NCBI RefSeq assembly: GCF_020731415.2
Contig: NZ_CP088273.1
Coordinates: forward strand, 811,001-875,000
Origin: Phyllobacterium sp. T1293
GTDB lineage: Bacteria > Pseudomonadota > Alphaproteobacteria > Rhizobiales > Rhizobiaceae
DNA: 64,000 nt
Reading direction: 5' to 3'
In this document: positions 27,761 through 35,730 of the stretch, piece by piece
How positions within the stretch are numbered: position 1 is the first letter of the stretch
Layout: each line of letters starts with the position of its first letter
Made by a program: the position numbers and the translations under genes
The notes under the pieces: model-generated
Seen by the model: the letters and a program-made list of their open reading frames with translations, nothing else
Told to the model about the DNA's origin: nothing
Databases searched by the model: none

Positions 27761-28075
27761 TTAAACCTTACCGCCGTTTTTCTTGCAATCGCTGCGGAAC
27801 TTGTGGCGTTCCTTGCCGTGCAGACCCTTGGCATCAGCCTGAGCCGAGCACGCCTTGGAAATGGCCGTCTTGGCAGGCGTGGTTGCGGTCGTTGCCTTTT
27901 TCATCATGGTGTTGGCTGGCTTCGTAGCTGCCGGGGCCGTGGTGGTGGTGGTTGGTGCCGGGGCCGTGGTGGTTGCTGCTGGCGCTGTTGTGGCTGGAGC
28001 TGCAGTCTGTGCCATGGCGCTTGTGCCTACGAAGGCGAGGATTGCGCCGGCGGCGAGGGTGGCAACTAATTTCAT
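27761..28075 (-). CDS. Secreted PsiF-repeat-like protein with Thr/Pro/Ala linker
   Basis: A 104-residue protein. The signal peptide LVATLAAGAILAFVGTSAMA ends at residue 22. A low-complexity Ala/Thr/Pro stretch follows to about 65, then a short cysteine domain CSAQADAKGLHGKERHKF ending RSDC, like the PsiF repeat of phosphate-starvation proteins. The function is unknown; it should be periplasmic. AAGGA stands 7 bases before the ATG. The domain layout is shared with the larger repeat protein at 40734-41588, whose repeats also run Cys-Ser...Phe-Arg...Cys. Confidence 0.82.
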   Translation of the reverse strand: MKLVATLAAGAILAFVGTSAMAQTAAPATTAPAATTTAPAPTTTTTAPAATKPANTMMKKATTATTPAKTAISKACSAQADAKGLHGKERHKFRSDCKKNGGKV

Positions 28076-28092
28076 GGTCGTTTCCTTTGAGT

Positions 28093-28109
28093 TACAAACC
28101 GGTTTTGTA
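28093..28109. promoter_or_regulatory. Near-palindrome upstream of the PsiF-like gene
   Basis: TACAAACCGGTTTTGTA contains the perfect core AAACCGGTTT and lies 18 bases upstream of the minus-strand start at 28075. It is a possible operator. Apart from this and the leader elements at 28373-28435, I see nothing in the 28076-28511 gap. Confidence 0.3.
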
Positions 28110-28372
28110 GCGCGTTGTGAAAATGATTCTTGTCACGCTACGGTTGCACCTGAGCACTGCTTGCATTTCGCCAAGTCCTTGCAAATCAACAGGATGCAGG
28201 GGACTATGCGTCATGCCAGCATTGCTCAAGCGCGAGATTATTGGCGGACCGTGTTTTCTTTGTGTGCGCGAATGTTAAATTTGTTTAACCGGCGGGACAC
28301 AATTCTTGATCGCTTGACGGTAAAAAATCACAGATCTATACGAGCATGATCCTTTGACAGAAGCAAAGTCCG

Positions 28373-28402
28373 ATGAAAGCCGCCAAGCTCGCAACCCGAT
28401 AG
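28373..28402 (+). CDS. Possible 9-codon leader peptide before the CmlA-like gene
   Basis: An ATG followed by eight codons and TAG encodes MKAAKLATR and stops one base before a strong hairpin. Known cmlA genes have a 9-residue leader peptide (as I recall MSTSKNADK) that triggers translational attenuation. The length and placement match, but there is no good SD sequence upstream, so it could be chance. Confidence 0.3.
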   Translation: MKAAKLATR

Positions 28403-28435
28403 GCCGTAACAACCGTTTTCAACCGTTGTTGCGGC
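28403..28435 (+). promoter_or_regulatory. Hairpin in the leader of the CmlA-like gene
   Basis: GCCGTAACAAC (28403-28413) pairs over its full 11 bases with GTTGTTGCGGC (28425-28435), with one G-U pair, leaving an 11-base loop. It begins directly after the 9-codon leader stop. No T-run follows. A second small stem, CTCAA/TTGAG, lies just downstream, and the GCGGC arm could pair instead with the later GCCGC near 28480. Confidence 0.45.
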
Positions 28436-28511
28436 ATTCAAGGCTCTCAATATCCGTTTGAGTTGGGATCAATGATCGCCGCCGAACCTCTCGTTCGCGT
28501 GGGATTTTGCT

Positions 28512-29717
28512 ATGCTACACCCCAAAAATTGGGCTTATTCACTGCCAGCGGCCTTGTTGCTGATGGCTCCTTTTGATCTTCTCGCTTCCCTGGGTATGGA
28601 TATTTATCTGCCTGTTATTGTCCATATGCCTGCGGTGCTGAACACATCACCCGCCATTATCCAGCTAACCCTCAGCCTTTACATGATTGTGCTCGGCTGC
28701 GGGCAACTCCTGTTCGGGCCATTGTCGGACCGTATCGGTCGCAGGCCCGTCGTGCTTGGCGGTGCGCTTCTGTTCTGCCTCGCCTCGACAGGGCTGGCCG
28801 TGACCAGTTCTGCCGAGATTTTTGTTGCGCTTCGTGTTCTTCAATCGGCTGGCGGGGCGGCGGCGCTGGTGGCGACGTTTGCCACTGTCCGCGATGTGTA
28901 TGCGGATCGGCCTGAAGGCGCTATCATCTACGGTCTCTTCGGCTCGATGCTGGCATTTGTTCCCGCATTCGCACCGACTATCGGCGCGCTTGTTGATCAC
29001 ATATTCGGCTGGCGCGGCATATTCTGGCTGCTTGCCGCGCTTGCGGCGCTGGCAGGGCTGCATGCATTCCTGCGCTGGCCTGAAACGCGCCCGGTACAGA
29101 CAGAGCGAACCGCACTGATCAGCAATTTCGCAAGAGTGTTCAGCAGCCTGTCCTTCTGGACCTATACGCTGGGATTCAGCACTGCCATGGGGACGTTCTT
29201 TGTCTATTTCTCGACGGCACCGCGTATTCTGATGCAGGAGTTGGGCCTTTCCTCGACCCCGTTCAGCCTTGTGTTTGCAACCGTTGCACTGGTGATGATC
29301 GCGTGCAGCCGTTTCGGCGGCGTATTCGTGCGATGGTGGGGACAGCGGGGATGCCTGATCCGGGGAATGGCGTTGTTTCTGACCGGTGCGATTCTGCTCG
29401 TGCTGGGGCAGGTGTTTTTGCCGCTTTCCGTCGTGACTTTCATGGGGCCGATGTGGGTCATGGCCAGCGCCATCTCCGTCACCTCGGCGGTGGCTGCCAA
29501 TGGCGCATTGCGGGAATTCGGCGATATAGCGGGAACCGCAACGGCCCTCTATTACTTCATCGAGAGTGTTATTGTGGGCATCGCCGGAACGATCATTGTA
29601 GTTCTGCTGCCGCAGGCCAATTTCTGGCCGGTTGCGGCATTTACGGCAATATCCGCCTTGGTGACGCTGGTTCTGGTCTGGCTGTCAGCCGGTTATGAAA
29701 AGACGCTAACCCATTAA
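28512..29717 (+). CDS. CmlA/FloR-like MFS drug exporter (Bcr/CflA family)
   Basis: A 401-residue twelve-helix transporter. The segments PFDLLASLGMDIYLP, QLLFGPLSDRIGRRPVVLGG and VATFATVRDVYADRPEG correspond closely, by memory, to CmlA and FloR. The match continues through IYGLFGSMLAFVPAFAPTIG and FWPVAAFTAISA at the end. CmlA/FloR proteins pump chloramphenicol or florfenicol from the cytoplasm. No integron, transposon or plasmid gene is nearby, so this appears to be a resident chromosomal homologue. Activity on phenicols is inferred. The stop overlaps the convergent CMD-VOC gene by 4 bases. Confidence 0.85.
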   Translation: MLHPKNWAYSLPAALLLMAPFDLLASLGMDIYLPVIVHMPAVLNTSPAIIQLTLSLYMIVLGCGQLLFGPLSDRIGRRPVVLGGALLFCLASTGLAVTSSAEIFVALRVLQSAGGAAALVATFATVRDVYADRPEGAIIYGLFGSMLAFVPAFAPTIGALVDHIFGWRGIFWLLAALAALAGLHAFLRWPETRPVQTERTALISNFARVFSSLSFWTYTLGFSTAMGTFFVYFSTAPRILMQELGLSSTPFSLVFATVALVMIACSRFGGVFVRWWGQRGCLIRGMALFLTGAILLVLGQVFLPLSVVTFMGPMWVMASAISVTSAVAANGALREFGDIAGTATALYYFIESVIVGIAGTIIVVLLPQANFWPVAAFTAISALVTLVLVWLSAGYEKTLTH

Positions 29718-30679
29718 CCTGTCATAATATTCGCGATTTCGACCAGATTGCCATCGGGGTCGCGAATATAGATCGAACGGATAGGTCCGGTTGCTCCGGT
29801 GCGGGCAACCGGGCCTTCCTCAATGGCAATGCCAAGCTGATCGAGATGGGCGATTACCGCATCCAGTGGTGTTTTGGTGATGAAGCAGAGATCGCCGGAA
29901 CCCGGTGTAGCTGCTTTCGCCTTGGGTTCAAACTCATGACCCAGTTCGTGCAGATTGATCTTCTGATGACCGAAGCGCAGCGCCTTGCGCTCGTCACCAA
30001 ATGTTTCGACCGTCATGCCCAGCGCGGTTGAATAGAAGGCGCAGGTGGCTTCGATATTTTTGACCGTCAGGACCAGATGATCGAGATGATCCATCGTCAC
30101 CCCATTATCGGGTTTGGCTTCCCGGTAGCCGTTCAATTCCGGATCGAGATCGACTTCCACCACATTGGTGAAAACGGTTGTTGCGATCATGATGCCTGCA
30201 AAGGCGACGAGATTGACCAATGTCGGTTCGTCATAGCGGTCAGCCAGCCGCTTCCACAGGCGCTCCGGTATCGCATTGGCATTGGCGACGATTGCCTTGC
30301 CGAAATCCATCAGAACGGTCTCATCCGCATCCGGGACGATGGTTTCCGGCTGCAGACCGGAATCAATCAGCGCCCGGCGGAAAAACGTGACCGGGATATC
30401 CGCATGGCTCGCCTTTGCGATGGCAAGGGACAAAAGCCAGATGGCGCGGTCGGGCAAGGCGGGGCGCAGCAATTCGCGCAAGGTGAACCATTCCGCGTAG
30501 ATGCGATGTGCAACGGGCGAATGCAGCATGATGCGCTTCATATTGGTCATGCGGCCACGCAGTTGCAGTTCGCGGTCATGTTCGGCGCGGGCTTCCGGTG
30601 AGGCCTCATCATAGATAACGGGCAATATGCGGCTCATGGGGACATCCATCTGCAAAAGATCTGGAATTATCCATGGCAT
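29714..30679 (-). CDS. Carboxymuconolactone-decarboxylase-like and VOC domain fusion
   Basis: About 321 residues. The N-terminal 190 form an all-helical CMD/AhpD-like domain (MPWIIPDLLQ, RIMLHSPVAHRIYAEWFTLR, LAIAKASHADIPVTFF); the usual redox Cys-x2-Cys is absent, so peroxidase activity is unlikely. The C-terminal 130 are a VOC (glyoxalase-fold) domain beginning DHLDHLVLTVKNIEATCAFY, with candidate metal ligands His at DHLV, and Glu near the end in DPDGNLVEIANI. The ATG at 30679 with GGGGAG 8 bases upstream is preferred to a frame reaching 30844. The substrate is unknown. Confidence 0.8.
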   Translation of the reverse strand: MPWIIPDLLQMDVPMSRILPVIYDEASPEARAEHDRELQLRGRMTNMKRIMLHSPVAHRIYAEWFTLRELLRPALPDRAIWLLSLAIAKASHADIPVTFFRRALIDSGLQPETIVPDADETVLMDFGKAIVANANAIPERLWKRLADRYDEPTLVNLVAFAGIMIATTVFTNVVEVDLDPELNGYREAKPDNGVTMDHLDHLVLTVKNIEATCAFYSTALGMTVETFGDERKALRFGHQKINLHELGHEFEPKAKAATPGSGDLCFITKTPLDAVIAHLDQLGIAIEEGPVARTGATGPIRSIYIRDPDGNLVEIANIMTG

Positions 30680-30922
30680 ATATTTTCTCCCCGGCGCGCG
30701 CCAATGAAATTGTGTCGGGGGATTCATTTCGCGGCAAAAGATGGATGTGTTCCATATGGTGGAAAATTTGAGTTCCCATTCAGATGTTTGTTGAAAGGTT
30801 TTTCGCCGGTTGCGCTGCACAAAAGATAGCCATCCCTCGCTCAAATTGAGTGCATTGGCGAATATCAGGAGGAAACAAGGCGTTTCTTTTTAGTTATTCA
30901 CACTGCCTACGGGGGCCAGCAC

Positions 30923-31768
30923 ATGACAAAAACCATAGAAAATCTCGCAAATAACGGGAAAATTACGCGGCGCGCGAGCCTGTTTGCGCTGGTGGCTTCG
31001 GCCATCGCCATATCAAGCTTTGCAGCGCCACAGCCATCACATGCGGCTGACAAGGCCATCAAGGTCGGTATCATCAGCGGCGAAGATGAGGATGTGTGGA
31101 AAGTCGTCACAGCAGAAGCAGCCAAGAACGGTCTGACGATCAAGACAGTTGTCTTCAATGATTACACGCAGCCAAATGAAGCGCTGGAACGCGGCGATCT
31201 TGATGCCAATGCCTTCCAGCACAAGCCTTATCTCGACAACCAGATCAAGACACAGGGCTATCACATCGTGCCGGTCGGCTATACCGGCGTCTGGCCGATT
31301 GGCCTCTATTCGAAGAAGTTTGCCAAGATCACTGAACTTCCTGAAGGCGCAGTGATCGGCGTGCCGAATGATCCATCCAATGAGGGCCGTGCGCTGCGTG
31401 TGCTTCAGGATCAGGGCGTGATCAAGCTCAAGGCGGGTACCGGCATTCTCGCAACGATCGCTGATATTTCCGACAATCCGAAGAAGGTCAAAATCAAGGA
31501 ACTCGATGCCGGTATCGTCGGGCGTTCGGTGGAAGATCTCGATGCGGCAGTGGTCAACACTGACTGGGCTTTGAAGAGCGGCCTGACACCGGAAAACCGT
31601 ATCGCGCAGGAAAAGATCGATGACAATCCTTACCGCAACTTCATTGCAGTGAAGGCTGGTCAGGAGAAAGAAGCATGGGTGAAGACCCTCGTTTCCTCCT
31701 ATCAGAATGACAAGGTCAAAGCGGAATTTGACCGTGTCTACAAGGGCACAGGTATCAGCGCGTACTGA
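30923..31768 (+). CDS. metQ: Methionine ABC transporter substrate-binding protein
   Basis: A 281-residue NlpA/MetQ-family protein. The signal sequence holds ITRRASLFALVASAIAISS and ends near residue 42; there is no lipobox Cys, so it would be soluble in the periplasm rather than a lipoprotein. Family motifs are VFNDYTQPNEALERGDLDAN, FQHKPYLDNQ and IGVPNDPSNEGRALRVLQ. It delivers methionine (D or L) to MetNI, encoded just downstream. No SAM-type riboswitch could be recognised upstream. Confidence 0.93.
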   Translation: MTKTIENLANNGKITRRASLFALVASAIAISSFAAPQPSHAADKAIKVGIISGEDEDVWKVVTAEAAKNGLTIKTVVFNDYTQPNEALERGDLDANAFQHKPYLDNQIKTQGYHIVPVGYTGVWPIGLYSKKFAKITELPEGAVIGVPNDPSNEGRALRVLQDQGVIKLKAGTGILATIADISDNPKKVKIKELDAGIVGRSVEDLDAAVVNTDWALKSGLTPENRIAQEKIDDNPYRNFIAVKAGQEKEAWVKTLVSSYQNDKVKAEFDRVYKGTGISAY

Positions 31769-31797
31769 TATCCGGTTGATCGCAGAATAATCACGGC

Positions 31798-31837
31798 AAG
31801 GCGGTTCGCAGCATAGGGATATGCCGCGAACCGCCTT
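31798..31837 (+). terminator. Intra-operon stem-loop between metQ and metN
   Basis: AAGGCGGTTCGC (31798-31809) pairs perfectly with GCGAACCGCCTT (31826-31837), and an inner GCATA/TATGC stem extends it. No long T-run follows. It probably stabilises the metQ transcript or lets only part of the transcription continue into metN, giving more binding protein than transporter. Confidence 0.65.
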
Positions 31838-31885
31838 CTCGATTGAGGCGGATACGGTTTCTATATTCGCCCAAGGGGAAAACAA

Positions 31886-32959
31886 ATGAATTCGCATGTC
31901 TCTGTTTCCGGCCAATCGGGGGCAATCATCGCAGACGCGCGCCAGGACGACGATGTTGTCAGGCTTGAAAATGTCAAACGGCATTTCGGCGAGACGCCGG
32001 CGCTTGATGGCGTTTCGCTGACTGTCCGCAAAGGTGAAATTCTCGGCATTATCGGCCGCAGCGGCGCGGGCAAATCAACGCTCATCCGTTGTCTCAATGG
32101 TCTGGAGCGGCCGGAATCGGGCTCCATCTTTGTTGAGGGCAGGCAGATTACCGGGCTGGATGAGCGCGAGCTGCAGCCGTTCCGCCGCCGCATCGGCATG
32201 ATTTTTCAGCATTTCAACCTGCTGTCGGCCAAGACGGTGGAAGAGAATGTTGCGCTGCCACTCAAGATTGAGGGACGCCCGAAAGCTGAGCGTCTGAACC
32301 GGGCGCGGGAACTATTGGAACTGGTTGGGCTTTCCGACAAGGCGAAAGCCTATCCATCGTCGCTCTCAGGCGGGCAAAAACAGCGGGTGGGTATTGCCCG
32401 GGCGCTGGCGGCGCGGCCCGCTTTGCTGCTTTCTGATGAAGCGACATCCGCGCTTGATCCTGAAACGACGCGCTCCATCCTCGCGCTGCTGAAAGATATC
32501 AACCAGAAACTTGGCCTCACTATCCTGTTGATCACCCACGAGATGGAAGTTATCAGCTCCATTGGCGACCGGGTTGCGGTTATCGATGCGGGTAAAATCG
32601 TTGAGGAAGGCCCCGTCTGGTCGGTCTTTGCTGATCCGCAGACCGATATCACCAAAAGCCTGCTAGCGGGTATCCGCCCACAGCTTCCAGCCCATATTGC
32701 CAGCCTCCTGTCATCAGAACCTGCTGGCGAAGCTGTGCTTGGTGTCGATCTTGCCGGTGCTGCCGCGCAGGGCACATTGCTGGCCGACTTGCCGGGATCA
32801 TTCCGGTTGCTGCACGGCGGTGTCGACCATGTGCAAAATCAGGCCATTGCCCGGCTATATCTCGCAGTTCCTGCCGTTGCAGTTGCTCAATTTGTTCCGT
32901 TTCTTGAGGCCCGCTCGGCCCGTGTAGAGGTGCTTGGTTATGTCACAAGTCATGTATGA
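31886..32959 (+). CDS. metN: Methionine ABC transporter ATPase
   Basis: A 357-residue ATPase. Walker A is GRSGAGKSTLIR, the Q-loop region is MIFQHFNLLS, the signature is LSGGQKQRVGIARAL, Walker B is LLSDEATSALD, and the switch His lies in LLITHEMEV. A C-terminal NIL domain (about residues 275-350) gives the feedback site by which methionine inhibits MetNI. The N-terminus has about 20 extra residues before the nucleotide-binding domain. The 3' end overlaps metI by 20 bases. Confidence 0.95.
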   Translation: MNSHVSVSGQSGAIIADARQDDDVVRLENVKRHFGETPALDGVSLTVRKGEILGIIGRSGAGKSTLIRCLNGLERPESGSIFVEGRQITGLDERELQPFRRRIGMIFQHFNLLSAKTVEENVALPLKIEGRPKAERLNRARELLELVGLSDKAKAYPSSLSGGQKQRVGIARALAARPALLLSDEATSALDPETTRSILALLKDINQKLGLTILLITHEMEVISSIGDRVAVIDAGKIVEEGPVWSVFADPQTDITKSLLAGIRPQLPAHIASLLSSEPAGEAVLGVDLAGAAAQGTLLADLPGSFRLLHGGVDHVQNQAIARLYLAVPAVAVAQFVPFLEARSARVEVLGYVTSHV

Positions 32960-33596
32960 ACTGCTTCTGCAATCGCTCTGGGAAACGCTTGTCATGACCG
33001 GTGCTTCCGGTCTGATCTCACTGGCGGCTGGCCTGCCGCTTGGTCTGGCGCTGGTGGCAACCGACCGTGGCGGTATCGCGCCGAACCCTTGGGTTAACAG
33101 TGTGCTTGGCGCCATTATCAATGCCTTCCGCTCGGTGCCATTCATTATCCTGCTGGTGGCGCTGATCCCGCTCACACGGCTGATCGTCGGCACGTCCATC
33201 GGCACTTGGGCCGCCATTGTGCCGCTATCCATCGGCGCGACGCCCTATTATGCGCGCATTGCCGAAGTGTCCTTGCGTGAGGTGGATCGCGGGCTGATTG
33301 AAGCGGCGCGTGCGATGGGCGGCAATCGCTGGACCATCATTCGCGAGGTGCTGGTGCCCGAGGCGCTACCGGGCATTGTTGCGGGCTTCACGGTCACGCT
33401 TGTCACGCTGATTGGAGCATCGGCCATGGCGGGTGCAATCGGGGCGGGAGGCTTGGGTGATCTTGCCATCCGCTACGGCTATCAGCGCTTTGAAACCTCG
33501 GTGATGATTGCCGTGGTGATCGTGCTGATTGTGCTCGTCTGCGGCATTCAGTGGGTTGGCGACAGGCTGGTCAAACGGCTCGATCACCGCATCTAA
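32940..33596 (+). CDS. metI: Methionine ABC transporter permease
   Basis: About 218 residues with five to six helices. The EAA loop reads EAARAMGGNRWTIIREVLVP, as in MetI. The ATG at 32940 has AGAGG 9 bases upstream inside the end of metN; a TTG at 32934 and an ATG at 32952 are less likely. It forms the importer with MetN and MetQ. The stop overlaps that of the convergent monooxygenase by 4 bases. Confidence 0.94.
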   Translation: MSQVMYELLLQSLWETLVMTGASGLISLAAGLPLGLALVATDRGGIAPNPWVNSVLGAIINAFRSVPFIILLVALIPLTRLIVGTSIGTWAAIVPLSIGATPYYARIAEVSLREVDRGLIEAARAMGGNRWTIIREVLVPEALPGIVAGFTVTLVTLIGASAMAGAIGAGGLGDLAIRYGYQRFETSVMIAVVIVLIVLVCGIQWVGDRLVKRLDHRI

Positions 33597-34915
33597 AAGA
33601 ACCGATTGGCGGGGCGTTGCAGACCGAGATTTTCGCGCAACGTCCTGCCTTCATATTCCGTGCGGAAAATGCCGCGCCGCTGTAGTTCCGGCACAACCTT
33701 ATCGACAAAATCATCAAGTCCTTCAGGCAGATAGGGGAACATGACGTTGAAACCGTCTGAACCTTCCTCCTCAAGCCATTGCTGCATCTCGTCGGCGATG
33801 GTTTTGGGCGTGCCGATAAAGGCAGGACCCGCATAGCCACCCAGCCGCTGCGCCAGTTGACGCACGGTCAGGTTTTCACGCCGCGCAAGATTGACCGTAC
33901 GCTCCAAGCCGCTCTTGCTGGCATTGGTATCGGTGATTTCGGGCAATGGCCCATCCGGATCAAAACCCGACGCATCCTGACCAAGGGCAATCGACAGGGA
34001 ACCGATGGCATTGGCGTAGTGTACAAGACTGTCGAGATGGGCGCGTTTTTCCTTGGCCTCCTCGACCGTATCACCCACCACGACAAAGGCACCCGGCAGT
34101 ATTTTTAATTGATCGCGCGACCGGCCAATTTTGTCCATACGGGCCTTGATGTCGGCATAGAGGCTTTTGCCGTCGGCAAGATTGGACGGTGCGGCAAAGA
34201 CGAGTTCAGCGGTTTCAGCGGCAAGCTGGCGTCCCGGTTCGGATGACCCTGCCTGTACGATCACAGGCCAGCCCTGCACGGGCCGCGCAATATTGAGCGG
34301 ACCGCGAACCGAAAGAAACTCGCCCTTGTGGTCGAGGACATGCATGCGCTCAGGATCAAAATAAATGCCGGTTTCGGCATCGCGGATAAAAGCATCATCG
34401 GCAAAACTGTCCCAAAGTCCTGTCACCACATCGTAGAATTCACGGGCGCGCCGATAGCGTTCGTCATGCTCCATATGGTCTTCCAGACCGAAATTAAGCG
34501 CCGCATCGGGATTGGACGTGGTGACGATGTTCCAGCCTGCACGCCCGCCGCTGATATGGTCGAGCGAGGCGAAGCGCCGAGCGATGTGGTAGGGCTCGTC
34601 AAAGGTGGTCGAGGCGGTGGCGATCAGGCCGATATGTTCAGTGGCACCGGCCAGAGCCGAAAGCAGGGTGAAGGGTTCAAAGGATGTCACCGTGTGGCTG
34701 CGTTTCAGCGCTTCCACCGGCATGTTCAGCACGGCCAGATGATCGGCCATGAAGAAGGCGTCGAACTTGCCGCGCTCCAACGTCTGGGCAAAGCGCTTCA
34801 GGTGAGCAAAATTGAAATTCGCGTCCGGATAAGCGCCGGGATAGCGCCAGGCACCCGTGTGAATACTGACCGGCCGCATGAAAGCGCCAAGATGCAGTTT
34901 GCGTGTCTTGCTCAT
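33593..34915 (-). CDS. Flavin-dependent monooxygenase of the NtaA/SnaA/DszA type
   Basis: About 440 residues, LLM class. HLGAFMRPVSIHTGAWRYPG at the start, then DAFFMADHLA and LDHISGGRAGWNIVTTSNPD, are typical of reduced-FMN-using monooxygenases acting on nitrilotriacetate, dibenzothiophene sulfone or alkyl sulfur compounds. They need a separate flavin reductase, which is not encoded nearby. Being next to the methionine importer suggests a sulfur-scavenging role, but this is only inference. The ATG at 34915 with AAGGA 6 bases upstream is preferred to a GTG at 34930. Confidence 0.88.
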   Translation of the reverse strand: MSKTRKLHLGAFMRPVSIHTGAWRYPGAYPDANFNFAHLKRFAQTLERGKFDAFFMADHLAVLNMPVEALKRSHTVTSFEPFTLLSALAGATEHIGLIATASTTFDEPYHIARRFASLDHISGGRAGWNIVTTSNPDAALNFGLEDHMEHDERYRRAREFYDVVTGLWDSFADDAFIRDAETGIYFDPERMHVLDHKGEFLSVRGPLNIARPVQGWPVIVQAGSSEPGRQLAAETAELVFAAPSNLADGKSLYADIKARMDKIGRSRDQLKILPGAFVVVGDTVEEAKEKRAHLDSLVHYANAIGSLSIALGQDASGFDPDGPLPEITDTNASKSGLERTVNLARRENLTVRQLAQRLGGYAGPAFIGTPKTIADEMQQWLEEEGSDGFNVMFPYLPEGLDDFVDKVVPELQRRGIFRTEYEGRTLRENLGLQRPANRFF

Positions 34916-34977
34916 CGCATGTCCTTTCACAATCCTGCCTTTGAGGGGAGCAGTCCGATTGTTTGCATATGGGGTGG

Positions 34978-35730
34978 TCAGCTCGACTGGAGAAGGCCCA
35001 TGCGGCGCGAAATGAAACGTTCTATCGCTGATAATCCATCATAGATCATGACCGCGAGAATGCCGACGATGAGGCCGCCCTGCAGGACGAAGGAAAGGTT
35101 GTTGGATTGCAGCCCGGCAATGATCACTTCACCCAGCGTTTTGGCCGCAACTGTCGAACCGATGGTGGCCGTGGCCAGATTGATCGTCACGGAAAGCCGG
35201 ATGCCAGCGAGGATGATTGGCATTGCCAGCGGCAGTTCGACCTTGATCAGGCGCTGCCAGCCGGTCATGCCAACACCGCGTGCTGCATCGGTGACGGTTG
35301 GCGGCAGGGTGGTCAGGCCCGTCAGCGAGTTTTCGAAGATCGGCAGCAATCCGTAGAGAAAAAGAGCGATGAGCGTTGGCTTTTCACCAAAGCCGACCGC
35401 AGGCACGGCGAGGGCGAGAACAGCCACCGGCGGAAATGTCTGGCCGATATTCACAAGGCTGCGCGAAAGCGGCAGAAACTCCGCACCAAACGGGCGTGTG
35501 ACCAGAATAGCCAGAGCAACAGCGACGATGGTGGCACCTGCGGTTGCAATGGCAACAGTGCGCAGATGCAGCAAGGTCAGCGTTAGCAGACTGCCCTGAT
35601 TGTAGATGACAGGGGCATTGTTCTGGGTGAGTGGCCGGAAGATCGGTTCAAACCATTCCGGTCGCAGCAGAAAAACGATCAGCAGCGCCATGATGCCGAT
35701 GCGCAGAATGGTTGGAAGGCGCAGGTTCAT
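34978..35730 (-). CDS. yehW: Osmoprotectant ABC permease (YehW-like)
   Basis: A 250-residue permease with about five to six helices and the EAA-type loop TDAARGVGMTGWQRLIKVEL. It is the last gene of a four-gene operon with the same order and sizes as E. coli yehZYXW (osmF system). Its ATG overlaps the stop of the ATPase gene by 4 bases. Such importers take up glycine betaine or related quaternary amines with low affinity. Confidence 0.9.
   Translation of the reverse strand: MNLRLPTILRIGIMALLIVFLLRPEWFEPIFRPLTQNNAPVIYNQGSLLTLTLLHLRTVAIATAGATIVAVALAILVTRPFGAEFLPLSRSLVNIGQTFPPVAVLALAVPAVGFGEKPTLIALFLYGLLPIFENSLTGLTTLPPTVTDAARGVGMTGWQRLIKVELPLAMPIILAGIRLSVTINLATATIGSTVAAKTLGEVIIAGLQSNNLSFVLQGGLIVGILAVMIYDGLSAIERFISRRMGLLQSS

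Noticed and set aside
30845..30922. SAM riboswitch upstream of metQ
   Set aside because: I could not find the conserved SAM-I, SAM-II or SAM/SAH core, and the gap is short.
34328..35044. Plus-strand frame opposite the flavin monooxygenase
   Set aside because: It is antisense to a well-supported LLM enzyme and shows no domain of its own.
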